From Cepaea nemoralis (taxonomy: Eukaryota; Mollusca; Gastropoda; Stylommatophora; Helicidae): 64,000 nt of DNA. Made by a program: the position numbers and the translations under genes. The stretch is from assembly GCA_014155875.1 (NCBI GenBank), contig JACEFZ010012626.1, forward strand, positions 400,001 to 464,000. Direction: 5' to 3'. Positions 1 to 9,540 of this stretch are shown here, one piece after another. Every line of letters begins with the position of its first letter. Position 1 is the first letter of the stretch. The notes below the pieces were generated by a model. That model worked only from the letters and a program-made list of their open reading frames with translations, made no database searches and had not been told where the DNA came from.

Positions 1-5
1 TTATA

Positions 6-3000
6 GTTAGTTAGTTAGTTAGTCGACAGATCATCCTCGTTGCACATCGGACCATTCAGTCCATAAGTGCTCGGATCCCCTCCTCAGCAAATCCCGCAGC
101 GTGTAGCGGCTAACGACGCCAGTTCTGTGTTGGTTTATCAATCTTCTTTGGCTTCCTGCGTAGTGTTCTTGTTTGGCCACCCCTCTTTTAATTTGCTGCT
201 CTCGCAGTCTGGCCATTGTTGTAGATTCACAGTCATCACTTGGTTCTTGCAAAAGTCTCACTTCTCGTAGAGCATTCAGAATGTCAGCCTGGTCCATGGC
301 GCGTCCGCCCTCCACAGTAGCCTCACCTGCGAGCTTGTCAGCCCGCTCATTTCCTTGTACTCCCGCATGACCTGGCACGAAGATGAAACTAATCTTTGCC
401 AGCCGAGACCGCTCCAGAGGCAGCAACCATTCTCTTCGGATCGACCCCTCCTCTATCCTCTTGATCATGTTCATTGAGTCGCTAAGGAAACAAGCCCTAG
501 TGAATGTCTGTGTCTCGAGCCATGTTATTGCTTTACTTACTGCCATGACTTCCATGGTCAGGCTACTTGTGGTTTCAGTGAAAGCACCAGAGTCCTCCTT
601 CACAATTCTCCCTCCGGCCCGAGCTGTAAAGGCCCATGAGCTTCTCACATGTCGGACGACCGACCCATCTGTGTAGATGACCGCGTCACTGTCTAGCGAA
701 TTCTCGAAAATCAACGCTTGTACTTCAGCCTCCACAGCAGCCGGATTTTCTTGTCTGCATTTTCTATCTAGTTGGATGCAAACTGAAAAGGATGTGCAGA
801 AGTCTGTTGGCACTTGCACCCACTCCTCGCCAGGTTCTAAGTCCTCAAGTGAACACACCTGTTGAAGAATGTCTTCGGCTTGACCCATCCACGACCGTCC
901 TCTTTTTAACCTGCTGCCCTTCACCTTCCTAATTTCACTATGCAGTGGATGCTGTGTGTTTGCGTTAATTCTGAGGTAGGCGCGTGCCCTGCAAACTTGC
1001 ATTCTCTCTTCAATGGTTGGAAAATCAAGAAGGTAGCGCATCGCCCTGCATGCTGTATCTCTTGTACATCCAAGAATAATGCGCATAGCTTCATTCTGTA
1101 TCCTTTCCATCCTTTCTATCTGCTTATGGCTGAGATTCAGGATTGCCATTGCATACTCCAAAACAGACATGACCAGCCCCTCGTACAGAAGACATAGATG
1201 GCGCTGCTCACAGTTTGCTGCCGCCATCACCCGCATCGCTGCCAAGCCCCGCTTGGCCTTTGTTATCACCTGGTCTATGTGCACATTATAAGCAAGGCTT
1301 CGATCAAACCGTATCCCCAGGTAATTCATTGCCTGCGTTCTTTCCACCGTCTCTGAACACAGCATTACAGTTGGTGTTGGATTGTTGACAATATGATTAT
1401 TCAACGAGAACCAAGTCACTGTTGCCTTTGTTGGGTTGACCATTGCCCCAGCTTCATCACACCAAGTACTTATGCGATTGAGTTCGGTTTGTAGTTCCAC
1501 AGCAACCTCCTCTCTATCCTTACCCTGACGATACACTAAAACATCATCGGCATATGACAATGTCCTGCCAGGTCCAGTGATCTGCTCACTGGTGATTCTC
1601 ACTGTGTAGGCGTTGAACAGTACCGGAGATAATGGTGATCCCTGTGGTAGGCCAGGATATATTGTTGTTGGTTCCGAAGTCCAACTGCCACATCTAAAAA
1701 CTACTTTCCGTTGGAAGAGGGCTGCAGCGATCCAACTAAGGAGGAATGGACTTACGTTTAGTTCAAGAAGCTGAAACATTAAAAAATCCAGTGGTACTCT
1801 GTTGTATGCGTCCTCAAGATCAATCGCTGCAGCAACAGTTTCAGTGCCTGAGTGGAAACCTTCATAGACATCATGGGCAAAGACTGCTGCATTGGTCCAG
1901 GTTTCTCTTTTTGGACGGTACCCACCCAGGGTAGGTGGGAAAACACCTTGCCTCTCTAGTTGGCTTGATATTTTCCTGGCAATTACCTTCTCCAGCAGCT
2001 TGCCTACTGTATTCTGCATGGTTATAATTCGATATCCCTGAATTTTTTTGTGGTCTTTGTCAGGCTTCGGCAAGGGAATCAGATAGCTATGTAACCATTC
2101 CTCCTTGATGCTAGCACTCCCTATACTGTTGTTGTACATGTCTGCTAGTTTCTCTAGCTCATTGTCGGTACACCTATTTATGTCGTCGTATCTTATGCCA
2201 TCAGGACCTGGAGCACTGTTTTTTGATCGTCGAAGCACAGCCTTGATTTCTTTCACTGTCACTGTGTCTTCATCCGAAGTGTTCTGGGCCTTGCATCTGT
2301 CTGAGGTGACCTCCTTGGCCAGATTCCGGCCTCCCATGTCTGTCTGGTTGCTCTGCTCAAGGTAGCGTTCAAAGAGGGCTTTGCCCTTGTCCTCATCAGT
2401 CCTCTGCCAGATGAGGTCAGCACCTTGGAAGTCAGAAATGCTCTTATTCTTGACTACCCCACTCATGCTTTTATGTAGTCGCCAGAACAATTTCAGTGAC
2501 TTGTCTGTGCTTACTCTTTGACACACCTCTGCCCATTTTTCGCTTTTAACCACCTTGACCAGTTTTTTGAAATAGCTTACTTTTGTGTGCATCTCTCTTT
2601 CTAAGTGCAAGCAGGGACTAGGATGACCAGCTCTGTTCTTCTTGGCATTTTGCCATCTCCTTACAGCACTACGCTTATCCACCCAAGCCTTCTCCACCTC
2701 GAAACTCCACCACGGTGGCTGCTCCCAGCTTTTTCTCCTGCCCTGAAACGTTCTGCGCTTGTCACGTCTTATTTTGCTCACCACATCTTGCCCTGTACTG
2801 TCATACTGGAACGTCTTTACCTTTAGCTTGTGCTGCCTGGTTCTGCCTTTCTCCACCAATATGCTGCAAGGGTGGTGGTCGCTGCCATGGTGTCCTAGGA
2901 CACCCCATCTACACACTGTAGTGAGTGAAGGTGAAACTAGCGCCAGATCAATAGCACTGTCCTCATCGCCTGGACGGCTTGCTGTCCTGGTGACACAGCC

Positions 3001-3867
3001 ACTGTTGATACAAACCAGGTCGATGGTTTCCAGTGCAGTCTCGAGCTCCTCCCCTTGTGTATTGGAGGAAGTGTTTCCCCATGATCTGCCTTTAGCGTTG
3101 AAGTCACCACAGAAAATAACATTTCTCTCGTGGCCTAATATGCCACTTAAGCACTGCCACTTCTGGGCGTCCACACTCGCATTGCGGGCATAAACATTAA
3201 CCAACACGAATGGTATACTGGAATGAACTCTCAACGCCTGTATTTGTATATCGTCACTGTCCCAACTGGACATGTCTAGCTCTGACACCACCATGCTGTC
3301 GCGAACGAGAATCGCCGTTCCCAGATGTCGTCTGTTGTAGAAACATTTGAAGCCGGCAATTCGGAGTAGCTGATCGCCCAGTCTCGTCTCCTGGAGTGCT
3401 ACAATGTCGTTCCTGTAAACTAGGGTTTCTAAAATAGAGCCCCGTTGTTTTACACTGGCACAGTTCCAATATAGAATACGGATGTTCCTGAGTCCTAGAC
3501 GGTGACACTTGAGTCTAAAACGTCTCAAACCCCCGCGCTTACCTTGCTTCTTTGTCCCTGCGCGGCTACCACGCCGCTTCGTTATGTTGACTGTTGATCG
3601 CTCGGAAAGAAGACGTTCTTCCGCCATGTTGAAAAAACGTAAACACAGACTGCTGATAACCACACACGCTGCTGAAAATTCACTCAAGGATGGCTTCGCT
3701 CGATGCACGAACTCCGTAGCACCCGCGCAGATCTTGAGTAGAAACTCCTGGTTTTACATCCTGGCACACCAATTACACGCAAGAGATGAATAAATCCATC
3801 CCTTACGCGAAAAAGTTAACGAACACAAAACAACACGACCGTCCGTCGCCATCTTGAAACCGGAAGT
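6..3867 (-). mobile_element. LN1: nearly complete I/Ingi-like non-LTR retrotransposon
   Basis: The element is read on the minus strand: a 5' UTR of about 240 bp (3628-3867), one long ORF (31-3627), then a short 3' end with a tandem CTAA tail (about 6-23) instead of poly(A). The 5' end breaks into a hAT-type MITE that resumes at 3868. The first five bases of the window (ttata) recur just beyond the 5' end (ttttata near 3869-3875), consistent with a target-site duplication cut by the window edge. A 5'-truncated, almost identical copy at 31866-33981 has the same tail. EN+RT+RNase H in one ORF fits the I/Ingi group; the exact clade needs a phylogeny. Confidence 0.85.
31..3627 (-). CDS. EN-RT-RNase H polyprotein of LN1 retrotransposon
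   Basis: The product is predicted to nick target DNA and reverse-transcribe its own RNA at the nick. Starting from the ATG at 3627 (context AACATGG, good for a eukaryote) it has 1198 codons; the frame is open further upstream but only from a GTG. The APE endonuclease shows LYWNCASV, ALQET, CGDFNAKG, IDLAL and SDHHP. The RT shows APGPDG, IDLEDAYNRV, LPQGSPLSP and the catalytic YADD. RNase H shows YTDGS, TMEVMAV, SDSMN and PGHAGVQGNERAD, so the D-E-D-D residues are present. No ORF1 was found and no frameshift or stop interrupts it, so the copy could be recent and possibly active. The basic N-terminus is rich in K and R. Confidence 0.9.
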   Translation of the reverse strand: MAEERLLSERSTVNITKRRGSRAGTKKQGKRGGLRRFRLKCHRLGLRNIRILYWNCASVKQRGSILETLVYRNDIVALQETRLGDQLLRIAGFKCFYNRRHLGTAILVRDSMVVSELDMSSWDSDDIQIQALRVHSSIPFVLVNVYARNASVDAQKWQCLSGILGHERNVIFCGDFNAKGRSWGNTSSNTQGEELETALETIDLVCINSGCVTRTASRPGDEDSAIDLALVSPSLTTVCRWGVLGHHGSDHHPCSILVEKGRTRQHKLKVKTFQYDSTGQDVVSKIRRDKRRTFQGRRKSWEQPPWWSFEVEKAWVDKRSAVRRWQNAKKNRAGHPSPCLHLEREMHTKVSYFKKLVKVVKSEKWAEVCQRVSTDKSLKLFWRLHKSMSGVVKNKSISDFQGADLIWQRTDEDKGKALFERYLEQSNQTDMGGRNLAKEVTSDRCKAQNTSDEDTVTVKEIKAVLRRSKNSAPGPDGIRYDDINRCTDNELEKLADMYNNSIGSASIKEEWLHSYLIPLPKPDKDHKKIQGYRIITMQNTVGKLLEKVIARKISSQLERQGVFPPTLGGYRPKRETWTNAAVFAHDVYEGFHSGTETVAAAIDLEDAYNRVPLDFLMFQLLELNVSPFLLSWIAAALFQRKVVFRCGSWTSEPTTIYPGLPQGSPLSPVLFNAYTVRITSEQITGPGRTLSYADDVLVYRQGKDREEVAVELQTELNRISTWCDEAGAMVNPTKATVTWFSLNNHIVNNPTPTVMLCSETVERTQAMNYLGIRFDRSLAYNVHIDQVITKAKRGLAAMRVMAAANCEQRHLCLLYEGLVMSVLEYAMAILNLSHKQIERMERIQNEAMRIILGCTRDTACRAMRYLLDFPTIEERMQVCRARAYLRINANTQHPLHSEIRKVKGSRLKRGRSWMGQAEDILQQVCSLEDLEPGEEWVQVPTDFCTSFSVCIQLDRKCRQENPAAVEAEVQALIFENSLDSDAVIYTDGSVVRHVRSSWAFTARAGGRIVKEDSGAFTETTSSLTMEVMAVSKAITWLETQTFTRACFLSDSMNMIKRIEEGSIRREWLLPLERSRLAKISFIFVPGHAGVQGNERADKLAGEATVEGGRAMDQADILNALREVRLLQEPSDDCESTTMARLREQQIKRGVAKQEHYAGSQRRLINQHRTGVVSRYTLRDLLRRGSEHLWTEWSDVQRG

Positions 3868-4080
3868 GTTTTATAACGTAAGTAGACCCGCAAATCATGT
3901 TTTATGTAGACGTCTAGACTTGTTTCTAGTATGTGTTATTAAATTTAGCTTCCATTTTTATGTGTACTGTGTAGGGAAGGGGGAATTTATAGGGGGGGGG
4001 GGGGGGGTACGAAAGGGGGGATGACATTCTGAACATATAGTGAAGGAGTGCATGGACCAAAAAAGGGTTGAGAACCACTG
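3868..4080 (+). mobile_element. hAT-type MITE, 3' part (split by LN1)
   Basis: The sequence from about 3868 matches the right-hand two thirds of the complete MITE at 55087-55512 and ends in the same terminal inverted repeat (GTTGAGAACCACTG at 4067-4080). The left part is absent because LN1 inserted here; it should lie left of the window. A G-run at 3992-4008 is part of the element's own G-rich stretch. Confidence 0.75.
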
Positions 4081-4819
4081 TCCTAGAGTTTAGATATTAG
4101 CCGGCAGCTTTATCAGCCGAAGTTGATGTTACGGTTTGGACTTTACGGTAACAACAACCAGAGTTCCGTCGAAGAATAGTTCCATTCCAGCGTTCTCTAC
4201 GAGAGTGAAAGACTGGCCATATATTTGTCCGCTCGCTAAGCCCGACAGTAATTTTATGGTCCAGACAAAGAGGTTAATTATACCAACCTTTCTGGGGGGT
4301 TTTTCAATCATGTGTGTTAGTACGAGTGCGAGCGTGTTAGTGCATCGTGTTTCTCCGAAAATAAGACCGGATTTGAAATTATAAATTTCGCTTCAAAAAC
4401 ATTTCGGCGATATTTTTTTTTTTTTTTTTTGTCAGGAACAAAAATCTAGATATATTGTAGATATATCTATATTTATTCAAAACCATTCATGTCATCTTCT
4501 TCTGGAACACCGTCATATCTCTTTAAAATCCCGAATTCCGGCCTGAATTTCTTTCGACTCCATTTATTGTAGAACCATTGGCTTCATTCTCTAACGTATG
4601 CAATGAAACTCCTTACATTAGCATTTCTTGTCCACGTAGCCTGCTGGTGGTGCATTGGTAACTTTAGTTTACACGAGTGACGTATTGAATTATGAACCAC
4701 ATCCGTTCATTTTCAAGTGCACACCAGTGGCGTCTGTACTCCGACTGGTCATTCGGCAACAAGTCTCTCATTCTAGCTGACGATCTTAACTAGGGCTTAT
4801 GTTAGGGGTAGGACTTATA
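4081..4819. other. Mostly unassigned sequence
   Basis: Apart from one weak candidate exon on the minus strand and a poly(T) run near 4409-4429, I see no recognisable gene or repeat here. Confidence 0.4.
4129..4291 (-). CDS. Candidate terminal exon, unknown gene
   Basis: On the minus strand a C-rich acceptor (ending cccccag) precedes 163 bp that stay open for 53 codons and stop at TAA (4129-4131). The translation contains SGLASGQIYGQSF and ENAGMELFFDG and looks protein-like, but I recognise no family. Its entry phase would fit the exit phase of the candidate exon at 15529-15700, which is only a one-in-three coincidence. It could be chance. Confidence 0.25.
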
Positions 4820-4880
4820 CAGGCTGTTTGTAAAGTCTCACTACACTTTGAATGTAGAACAATTTTGAAAGTTTAATTAC

Positions 4881-5130
4881 ATGACGTCATCAAAAATATG
4901 CTCCACAGTCCATTGTGAAGCAATGTGCAGCGAATGGCTGTCGTCTGCTGGAGACATTCTTTACACTCCAGTCAGAATGGTGTTGTCAACGGAAGAATTC
5001 ATTTTATTGGTTGAACAAGTATTTCGAAATGGCGTTCGATACACACGGGTGGTTGTACAATGATTTATAGCAAGATCTCCTGATAAACAACCACCTCATC
5101 GCATTACAGTTAGAAACGTGTTGAATAAGG
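4881..5130 (+). pseudogene. Transposase N-terminal helix-turn-helix fragment
   Basis: The reading frame shows MVLSTEEFILLVEQVF, followed after a stop by PDKQPPHRITVRNVLNKV. This is the pattern of the DNA-binding N-terminal domain of mariner-type transposases in animals (the DUF4817-like region). The stop codon at about 5061 and the lack of any DDE/D catalytic part mean it is broken. The same N-terminus lies reversed in the deleted copy at 12173-12409. Confidence 0.55.
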
Positions 5131-5149
5131 TATATTGATTTTATTTTAA

Positions 5150-5395
5150 TGTTGCATATTCCTTACAGGAAGTTGCAGTCAGTACCAATATTTTTCAGCT
5201 GCTGTTGATGTACTAGGCAAGTTTTAAGTTCAGTAGTTTGTCATTGCTTTCTGAACGACTGGCTTACATACCCGTGTAAGTTACCTGTAAGTTACAATCC
5301 GCTGCCGAATCTCGCAACTGCTGTTTTCCCCAAGTGGATATACGGGATTACGAACAATCTCGTTAACGCCTTGGCCAGGGGGACCGGTATAATGA
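5150..5395 (-). mobile_element. SINE1 copy (reverse)
   Basis: This is a tRNA-derived SINE of the family best seen at 50579-50866. Here it is in reverse, with the tail-side segment (tgttgcatattccttacagg) first and the degraded tRNA-like head (cgccttggccagg) last. It lies inside the mariner-like element. Confidence 0.55.
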
Positions 5396-5577
5396 ATACT
5401 AAACTGGTATTTTGCCGCTTCCCCAAAACAGCGTTAGACCATATCAGTGACTATTGTAACTAATTTAATAAAGTATTTAGCACATTATTTGATGGCGTCA
5501 TGTACTTAATTTTTCAAAATTATTCTACATATAAAGTGTAGTGAGACTTTAAAAATACCCTGTATTAAAAGCATCCA

Positions 5578-5722
5578 TCCTCTGAAGTCGGAGTGGGTTC
5601 GCTGATAGCGAGGGACACTGTTAATAGGGAAAGCTAACCCACGCGCAAAATTCAGTCCAGCACTGCTATAAATAGTGTGTATGGACTACGCTTGAGTTCA
5701 AAGCGAGCGAGCGCAAAAAAAA
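5578..5722 (+). mobile_element. SINE2 3' fragment
   Basis: This matches the 3' half of SINE2 (from gaagtcggagtgggttcg to the terminal gcgagcgagcgc). Fuller copies are at 7190-7478 and 25912-26185. The tRNA-like 5' part is missing. Confidence 0.6.
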
Positions 5723-6626
5723 GCATCCTGAAAGATCGTGCTAGGGCTTATTTAGGGGTAGGTCTAAATTTTGAGGCAACACGGTAATAATTGGAGGCTA
5801 CACTGACAGTGCCATGGGCACTGTCGAACGAGAGTCGACGCCTGCGTTCAACGGATGCTATAGTCTCTTTAGCACATTTTCAAAGTGTGTTATCTAAAGC
5901 AGGTCTGTAACCTGGCCCACATGATGAATAGGCAGGTCTTACTACCTTGGATAGCTGATTGTCTCCGGGTAGGGTTTGCGGGTGTATTTTCTACATGTTT
6001 GGACTTGTAGGACCCGGTTCCGTTGCCCAACTACTGAGGTGATTGCTTTGCGCGACGCTGAAAGCTGTGAATTTCTTTCGAAATGCTTTCTGTGTCCGCG
6101 GTGAATGTGTTGTGAAGGGGAGATTCAGAAAATGGCGGACTAGATGCTTCCTCGCCCTCGGCTGCCTTATGTTTTAATGCGTGTGCAGACTGCTGTCTTC
6201 CTCAACATATAAACTGTATATTCTAGTGAAGGACAGCCTGTTGACGGCGCTGTGATGATTTGGTCTTGTCGAAGCTGCTTTTTCCTGCACGAGTTCACAT
6301 AGGATAATGATGAGCATTGTGTTTTCTCTTGGCAGACACAGAAATGGAGAAATGAGAGGCGACCCATTGCTCCGAAGTTGGAGCCATACGATTACTCTAG
6401 TTAGATCAAGATTGAAAATAATTTGTATTTGTGCGCCATTGTCCGTTCATGAAAAAAAAAACACTGTCTGTTCATGAAATCACCACTGTCCGTTCATGGA
6501 AACACCACTATCCATTCATGAAAACACCACTTTTCCTTCATGAAAACACAACTGTCTAATAAAAACATACCAAGAAACAACGATAGTAAACAAGTTGTTC
6601 AATGATATTTGCATTATCTGTTAAAG
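5723..6626. other. Unassigned; short 24-bp tandem repeat near 6435-6560
   Basis: Mostly unrecognised. From about 6435 to 6560 a unit of about 24 bp built on ctgtccgttcatgaaaacacca recurs some five times. It lies upstream of the plus-strand exon at 6627, presumably in an intron. Confidence 0.4.
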
Positions 6627-6771
6627 GTTCGGGAGTTTCAATCTTGACACACTTTCCAATGTGAAATGCCAACAACTCTATAGCGACGACGAGTGTGTGT
6701 CCACATTTGAGATTGTGGGCAAAGCTTTCTTGACCGGTATCTACCCATTGTGTACACACGCCGACAATGGG
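6627..6771 (+). CDS. CpcT/CpeT-like paralogue B, exon equivalent to exon 4
   Basis: The exon is 145 bp, preceded by an acceptor (ctgttaaag) and followed by GTAAGT. One base completes the previous codon and 48 codons follow, ending in phase 0. It shows SDDECVSTFEIVGKAF and GIYPLC. The minus-strand exon at 29728-29872 has the same length, phase and junction sequences and about 54% identical residues (26 of 48 by eye). It belongs to a second gene on the opposite strand. Exons 1 to 3 of this gene were not found and may lie left of the window. Confidence 0.65.
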
Positions 6772-6824
6772 GTAAGTGTGAACACATTTGTTTGTTGCTT
6801 CTATCGGTCAGTGCTTACAGTATC

Positions 6825-7190
6825 TCATCATCATCATCATCTTCATCATCATCATCATCTTCCACTTTCGCCGTCAACCATTGTGGGGAGGAATAATTGG
6901 CGGTCCAGTGCCCTATGGGTGGCATTGGATAGTGTCATTCTGTGTGACTGTAGTGATTTTACAATGTCTTTGATGTCGTCAATCCATTTTCTTCTTGGGC
7001 GTCCTCTTGCTGTCGTCGTAGATGATCTTTGATGTAGGGCCAGTGATAGTAGTTGATGGTGTTGCATTCTAACGAGATAGGCAAACCACTTTATCTTCTG
7101 TCTTTCAATAAATGTGGCAAAGGCGTAAATTTCAGTTCATAATCCTCGATTTTCGTGTTTATTGTTGTTCTTCTCATTACAACTTTCACG
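6825..7190 (-). pseudogene. LN5 LINE 3' end with GAT-type tail
   Basis: Read on the minus strand, the C-terminal motifs RGRPRRKWIDDIKD and RALDRQLFLPT are followed by the stop and an ATG/GAT repeat tail (6825-6860). Upstream, frame breaks separate it from further C-terminal RT sequence. A fuller copy is at 44374-45091. Confidence 0.7.
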
Positions 7191-7478
7191 AGGTCAGCAT
7201 GGCAGAATGGATCAGAACGCGTGTTCTTAAACATCCATCGTGCTGATGCCCAGGTCAGGTATTCAACCCCTACACTGAACAGTTGGACTAAAATGTTGAC
7301 TTATCGTCCTTGACTTGAGGACGTTAATTACAAGTACCTATGATGTCGGAATGGGTTCGCCAGATGGCGAGGGACACTGGTAATAGGGAAAGCTAATTCA
7401 CACGAAAACTTCAGTCCACCGCTACCAGAAGTAGTGTGTGTGGACTACGCAAGGGTTCAAAGCATGCGAGCGTAAAGT
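7190..7478 (+). mobile_element. SINE2, near full length
   Basis: The tRNA-like head has a box A (tggcagaatggat) and box B (ggtattcaacccc). The body runs through aagtacctatgatgtcgg to the terminal gcgagcg. Other copies lie at 5578, 25912, 31498 (reverse), 35090 (reverse) and 43425 (reverse). Confidence 0.7.
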
Positions 7479-7837
7479 TTGTTTGTTTTGCAATCTTTTA
7501 TTTCTGGAATATAAGTGCAGCACATGATTAGCAACGATAAAGACAACAACATCAGTAACAACAACCACAACAACGACATCAAGAACTAAAACAACAACTA
7601 CAGTAACAACAACAAAATCATTTGTATATTATTTTCACTGGGGCAAAACATTCAGGCAGTTTATAAAATAAATACAATGCAGTTTATAAAGTAAATACAC
7701 TGTAAGATTTCTTTGCATAATCTGACAAAATGTAAAAAGTATAAATGACACATGACGCCATGAATTTATACAGCAGTTAATCACACATGGCATGGTCATT
7801 TCAAACACACACGAAGAACAGCAAATCACTGTGAAAT
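7479..7837. other. AT-rich unassigned stretch with an imperfect (AAC)n run
   Basis: An imperfect aacaacaac-type repeat occupies about 7530-7620. Nothing else recognisable. Confidence 0.4.
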
Positions 7838-7865
7838 CATGGTGTCTTGTGTAATTGGCTGTATT

Positions 7866-7925
<60 letters not shown>

Positions 7926-8030
7926 TCATCGTGTCTTGTGTCGCTTAAAGAGTGTGTGTGTGTGTGTGTGTGTGAGTGAAATCATCGTGTCTTGTGACGC
8001 TTTTTCTTTAAGCGACACAAGACACGATGA

Positions 8031-8092
<62 letters not shown>

Positions 8093-8125
8093 AATACAGC
8101 CAATTACACAAGACACTATGATTTC
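7838..8125. repeat. Long inverted repeat with embedded (TG)n and (AC)n
   Basis: The left arm runs from gaaatcatggtgtcttgtg through a (TG)n tract to gtcgcttaaag (about 7838-7950). The right arm (about 8010-8125) repeats this as its reverse complement, including the (AC)n tract. The centre is a short repeat of the same motif. The arms match the minisatellite monomer that resumes at 11765, so this is probably an inverted block of that array. Confidence 0.7.
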
Positions 8126-8467
8126 ACACTCACGAAGAACAACCAATCACACAACATACGATGATTTCGCACATACAACGAACAACTGACCAATAAAAAG
8201 ATATCAGTTGCAACGAGAAAAAAAGTGTTGAGGTGCTACATAGAACCTGTACTTTTATATGGATGTGAAGCGTGGACAATCAGCAGATAAGCTGAAAAAC
8301 ATCTGATGGCTGTGGAGATGTGGTTTCTGAGGAAAATGCAAAGAATACCATGGACAGATAGAAAAACCAATGAATAAGTCCTTCAAGAAGCAAATGAAGA
8401 TCGTAAACTGATTATAGCAGTGTTTCCCAACATTTTTTGTGCTATGCCCCACCTATCTTCTTCTTCT

Positions 8468-9540
8468 TCAGCGTTCCGAGCCATTGAAGTTCTTTGCTGC
8501 AGATATAATCCGTCTCCATTCGTCGCTCTGGTTGACCTTCTCTTGCCAGTCGTTGATTCCAAGTGCTTGTAGGTCTGTATATAAATTATCTCTCCACCGT
8601 CTTCTTGGTCTACCTCGGGGTCTACGGTCATTTATTTCCTGGGTGTAAGCGAGTTTTGTTTCCCTATTATCTTCCATTCTTTCTATATGCCCCAGCCATT
8701 GTAGTCTATTAGCCTTCATGATACCAGTGATTAGCGGGGACTTAAACAGATCATAAATGTCTTTGTTACTTCTTCTTTTCCACTCTCCACTTTGTGTATC
8801 CCTAATGGGTCCAAAGATGCGTCTTAAAACTTTGTTCTCAATGGTTTGTAGCAAGGCTTCGTCTCCTTTCGTTGTACTCCAGGTTTCAGAGCCATACAGC
8901 ACAACTGGTCTGATCAGTGTTTTGTATATTGTGATCTTGGTGTTACGAGATAGCGCCTTTGATTTTAGTAGATGTTGTAGTGCATAGTATATCTTATTTC
9001 CAGAATTGATTCTAGTTTGTATTTCTTCCCTTATGATGTTGGAGCAGTTGAAGATTGTACCCAGGTATTTGTATGTTTCCGTTCTTTTAATGGTCATATT
9101 ATCTATTTGTATGTGGCCAGAGTTTTTAGCCATTCCTTCTCTTGAAATTACCATATATTCTGTCTTATCTTGGTTGATAACCAGCCCCATCTGTTGGGCT
9201 TTTTCCTTTAAGTGAGTCAATATTTCCAATGTCTTTTGTTCATTTTCCCCTATAATATCTATATCATCTGCATAACCAAGCAGCTTGGATGATCCTCCAA
9301 TATCACAATCCTCCTTTACCCTCCTTACAACTTTCTCTAGAGCCAGATTGAAGAGTAGCGGCGATAGTGCATCACCCTGTTTCAAACCAGATGTTATTTG
9401 GAAAGGGTCTGATTTCCTGCCTTTATATGTTACTATATTATAAGTATCTTCCATGCATAGTCTGGTCATGTTGATTAACTTCCTTGGTATTCCAAATTCC
9501 CGCATAGCATTCCATAGACTATTCCTATGGACACTATCAT
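8468..9540 (-). pseudogene. Reverse transcriptase C-terminal half (LN6)
   Basis: The largest piece (stop at 8468, open to about 9540) shows SGLKQGDALSPLLFN, the catalytic GYADDIDIIG, TYKYLGTIF and the C-terminal RRPRGRPRRRWRD. The frame is intact across this piece, but the endonuclease and N-terminal RT are missing through 5' truncation and the domain is cut by the LN2 insertion near codon AYDS/VHRN. The 9503-9505 ATG is internal and not a real start. Confidence 0.8.

Larger units (their letters stand above)
4820..5562 (+). mobile_element. Mariner-like TIR element, non-autonomous remnant
   Basis: The terminal inverted repeats pair CAGGCTGTTTGTAAAGTCTC at the left with its complement ending CCCTG at the right, and TA dinucleotides flank both ends (4818-4819, 5563-5564), the Tc1/mariner target signature. 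Inside are a transposase N-terminal fragment (4881-5130) and a reversed SINE1 (about 5150-5395). A smaller internally deleted relative lies at 12173-12409. Confidence 0.7.

Noticed and set aside
3628..3708. Start of the LN1 ORF at 3708
   Set aside because: That codon is GTG; the first ATG in good context is at 3627.
5805..5825. Short palindrome around ccatgg
   Set aside because: Perfect but only 9-bp arms; such sites occur by chance in 64 kb and nothing else supports a function.
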